Shown: positions 13,658-14,895 of the stretch, piece after piece | How the letters are laid out: each line of letters opens with the position of its first letter | Numbering within the stretch: position 1 is the stretch's first letter | Notes under the pieces: model-generated | The model's input: only the letters and a program-made list of their open reading frames with translations | Database searches by the model: none | What the model was told of the DNA's origin: nothing | Translations under genes and position numbers: made by a program | Source: Enterovirga sp. | GTDB taxonomy: Bacteria; Pseudomonadota; Alphaproteobacteria; Rhizobiales; Beijerinckiaceae | Reading direction: 5' to 3' | NCBI GenBank assembly: GCA_028290385.1 | Contig: JAQGJZ010000550.1 | Span: forward strand, 1-14,895 | DNA: 14,895 nt

Positions 13658-14895
13658 ATGACCGAGGGACCCACCCGGCTGCCGATCGAGGCGGCGCTGC
13701 CGGAACTCATTGCGGCGTTGCGCGAGCGCCCGAATGCCGTGCTCGTCGCGCCGCCCGGGGCGGGCAAGACCACGCGCGTTCCGCTCGCCTTGCTCGGGGA
13801 AAGCTGGATCGAGGGCGGCCGCATCATCCTGCTCGAGCCGCGCCGGCTCGCCGCGCGCGCCGCCGCCGACCGCATGGCCCGTACGCTCGGCGAGCGCGTC
13901 GGTGACACGGTCGGATTGCGCGTGCGCATGGAAAGCCGCGTTGGGCCGAAGACCCAAATCGAGGTCGTGACGGAGGGCGTGTTCACCCGCCGCATCGTCG
14001 AAGACCCATCGCTCGAGGGCGTCGCGGCCGTGCTGTTCGACGAATTCCACGAGCGCTCGCTGGACGCCGATCTGGGCCTTGCGCTCGCGATCGAGGCGCA
14101 GGCCGGGCTGCGCCCGGACCTGCGCCTCCTCGCCATGTCGGCGACGCTGGACGGCGCGCGGGTCGCGAAGCTGCTCGGCGAGGCGCCCGTGATCCGCTCG
14201 GAGGGCCGGGCCTACCCGGTCGAGACGCGCTATCTCGGGCGCGACCCGAACCGCCGCATCGAGGACCAGGTCGTCGAGGCGACGCTCCGGGCGCTGCGCG
14301 CCGAGCCGGGCTCCGCGCTCGTGTTCCTGCCGGGCGCGGGCGAGATCCGCCGCGTCGAGGCAGCCCTGACCGAGCGGCTGGCGGGCGAGAGCGTTGATGT
14401 CGTGCCGCTTTTCGGCGCGCTGGAGCGCGGCGACCAGGATGCCGCGATCCGGCCCGCCGCGCCCGGCCGGCGCAAGGTCGTGCTCGCGACCTCCATAGCC
14501 GAGACGTCGCTGACGATCGAGGGCGTGCGCATCGTGGTCGATTCCGGCCTCGCCCGGGTGCCGGTCTACGAGCCCGGCATCGGGCTGACCCGGCTGGAAA
14601 CGCGGCGCGCTTCGCGCGCCTCGGCCGACCAGCGCCGTGGCCGCGCCGGTCGCACCCAGCCCGGCACCTGCTTTCGCCTGTGGGACGAGGCCGCGACGGC
14701 CGCGCTCGACGCCTTCAGCCGGCCGGAAATCCTGGCCGCCGACCTATCCGGCCTTCTGCTCGATTGCGCCGAGTGGGGCGTCGCGGACCCGACCACCCTC
14801 CCCTTTCTCGACCCGCCGCCCGCGCCGGCCCTCGCCGAGGCGCGGGGCCAGCTCGGCGAGATCGGCGCGCTCGACCCGGATGGGCGGATCACGGC
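13658..14895 (+). CDS. hrpB: ATP-dependent helicase HrpB (partial, C-terminus off the right edge)
   Basis: 412 codons of a DEAH/RHA-family (superfamily 2) helicase are visible; complete HrpB proteins are about 820 residues, so roughly half is missing. Motifs: Walker A APPGAGKTT at 31-39, LLEPRRLAARAAA near 58-70, DEFH (DEAH box) at 128-131, SAT at 161-163, LATSIAETSLTI (motif V) at 276-287, and QRRGRAGRT (motif VI) at 325-333. The start LPIEAALPELIAAL before the Walker motif matches the usual HrpB opening, which supports the ATG at 13658 although its ribosome binding site is weak. The in vivo role of HrpB is poorly defined in most bacteria and is thought to involve nucleic acid remodelling. 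It is divergent from the small CxxC protein gene. Confidence 0.95.
   Translation, partial: MTEGPTRLPIEAALPELIAALRERPNAVLVAPPGAGKTTRVPLALLGESWIEGGRIILLEPRRLAARAAADRMARTLGERVGDTVGLRVRMESRVGPKTQIEVVTEGVFTRRIVEDPSLEGVAAVLFDEFHERSLDADLGLALAIEAQAGLRPDLRLLAMSATLDGARVAKLLGEAPVIRSEGRAYPVETRYLGRDPNRRIEDQVVEATLRALRAEPGSALVFLPGAGEIRRVEAALTERLAGESVDVVPLFGALERGDQDAAIRPAAPGRRKVVLATSIAETSLTIEGVRIVVDSGLARVPVYEPGIGLTRLETRRASRASADQRRGRAGRTQPGTCFRLWDEAATAALDAFSRPEILAADLSGLLLDCAEWGVADPTTLPFLDPPPAPALAEARGQLGEIGALDPDGRIT

Noticed and set aside
13252..14136. 294-codon minus-strand ORF opposite hrpB
   Set aside because: Ser/Arg-rich shadow of hrpB; it also overlaps the small CxxC gene in another frame.
1..14895. CRISPR array, tRNA, rRNA, insertion sequence, phage integrase or toxin-antitoxin pair
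   Set aside because: I looked for regular repeats, RNA-gene signatures and typical proteins on both strands and saw none.

Overview
The window is about 14.9 kb of very GC-rich, densely coded bacterial DNA. Several things point to an alphaproteobacterium of the order Hyphomicrobiales (Rhizobiales), possibly a Methylobacterium- or Microvirga-like genus. These are the GC-rich third positions, an Omp25/31-type outer-membrane barrel with the TWAGFYVG motif, a DEAD-box helicase with a DbpA-type tail, a PHB-depolymerase-family esterase and many small lineage-specific proteins. The assignment to order is inference from protein style; no rRNA or other marker is present. I see no tRNA, rRNA, insertion sequence, integrase or CRISPR array.

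Layout, left to right. (1) 1-2452, minus strand: an SNF2-like helicase whose family resembles phage helicases, a possible 39-residue linker ORF, and a zinc-ribbon metallo-beta-lactamase-fold protein cut by the left edge. (2) 2494-4197, plus: a DEAD-box RNA helicase with a C-terminal DbpA-like RNA-binding domain, divergent from the SNF2 helicase across a very short gap. (3) 4244-6154, minus: the Kup potassium transporter, convergent with the RNA helicase. (4) 6408-7292, plus: an outer-membrane beta-barrel protein, followed by a strong bidirectional terminator. On its other side are a small secreted glycine-rich protein (7363-7665) and a 50-residue single-span membrane protein (7803-7955), both minus. 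(5) 8007-9224, minus: a PHB-depolymerase-family esterase. (6) 9566-11311, plus: a cold-shock protein with its own terminator, a 67-residue protein, a 57-residue protein that looks like ribosome modulation factor (RMF), and a spermidine-synthase-like methyltransferase-fold protein. (7) 11400-12929, minus: an LVIVD-repeat beta-propeller protein. (8) 13311-13562, minus: a small CxxC protein. It is divergent from hrpB (13658 onward, plus), which is cut by the right edge.

Most of this is ordinary chromosomal housekeeping and stress biology, and I found no convincing multi-gene novel system. The best leads are the RMF-like microprotein at 10127-10300, in a small cluster with a cold-shock protein; the phage-like SNF2 helicase beside a metallo-beta-lactamase-fold protein that lacks half of its metal-binding motif; and several short genes with strong ribosome binding sites that length-limited gene calling would miss. 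Three helicases of different superfamilies (SNF2-like, DEAD-box, HrpB) fall within the window, but nothing in the sequence shows that they act together.
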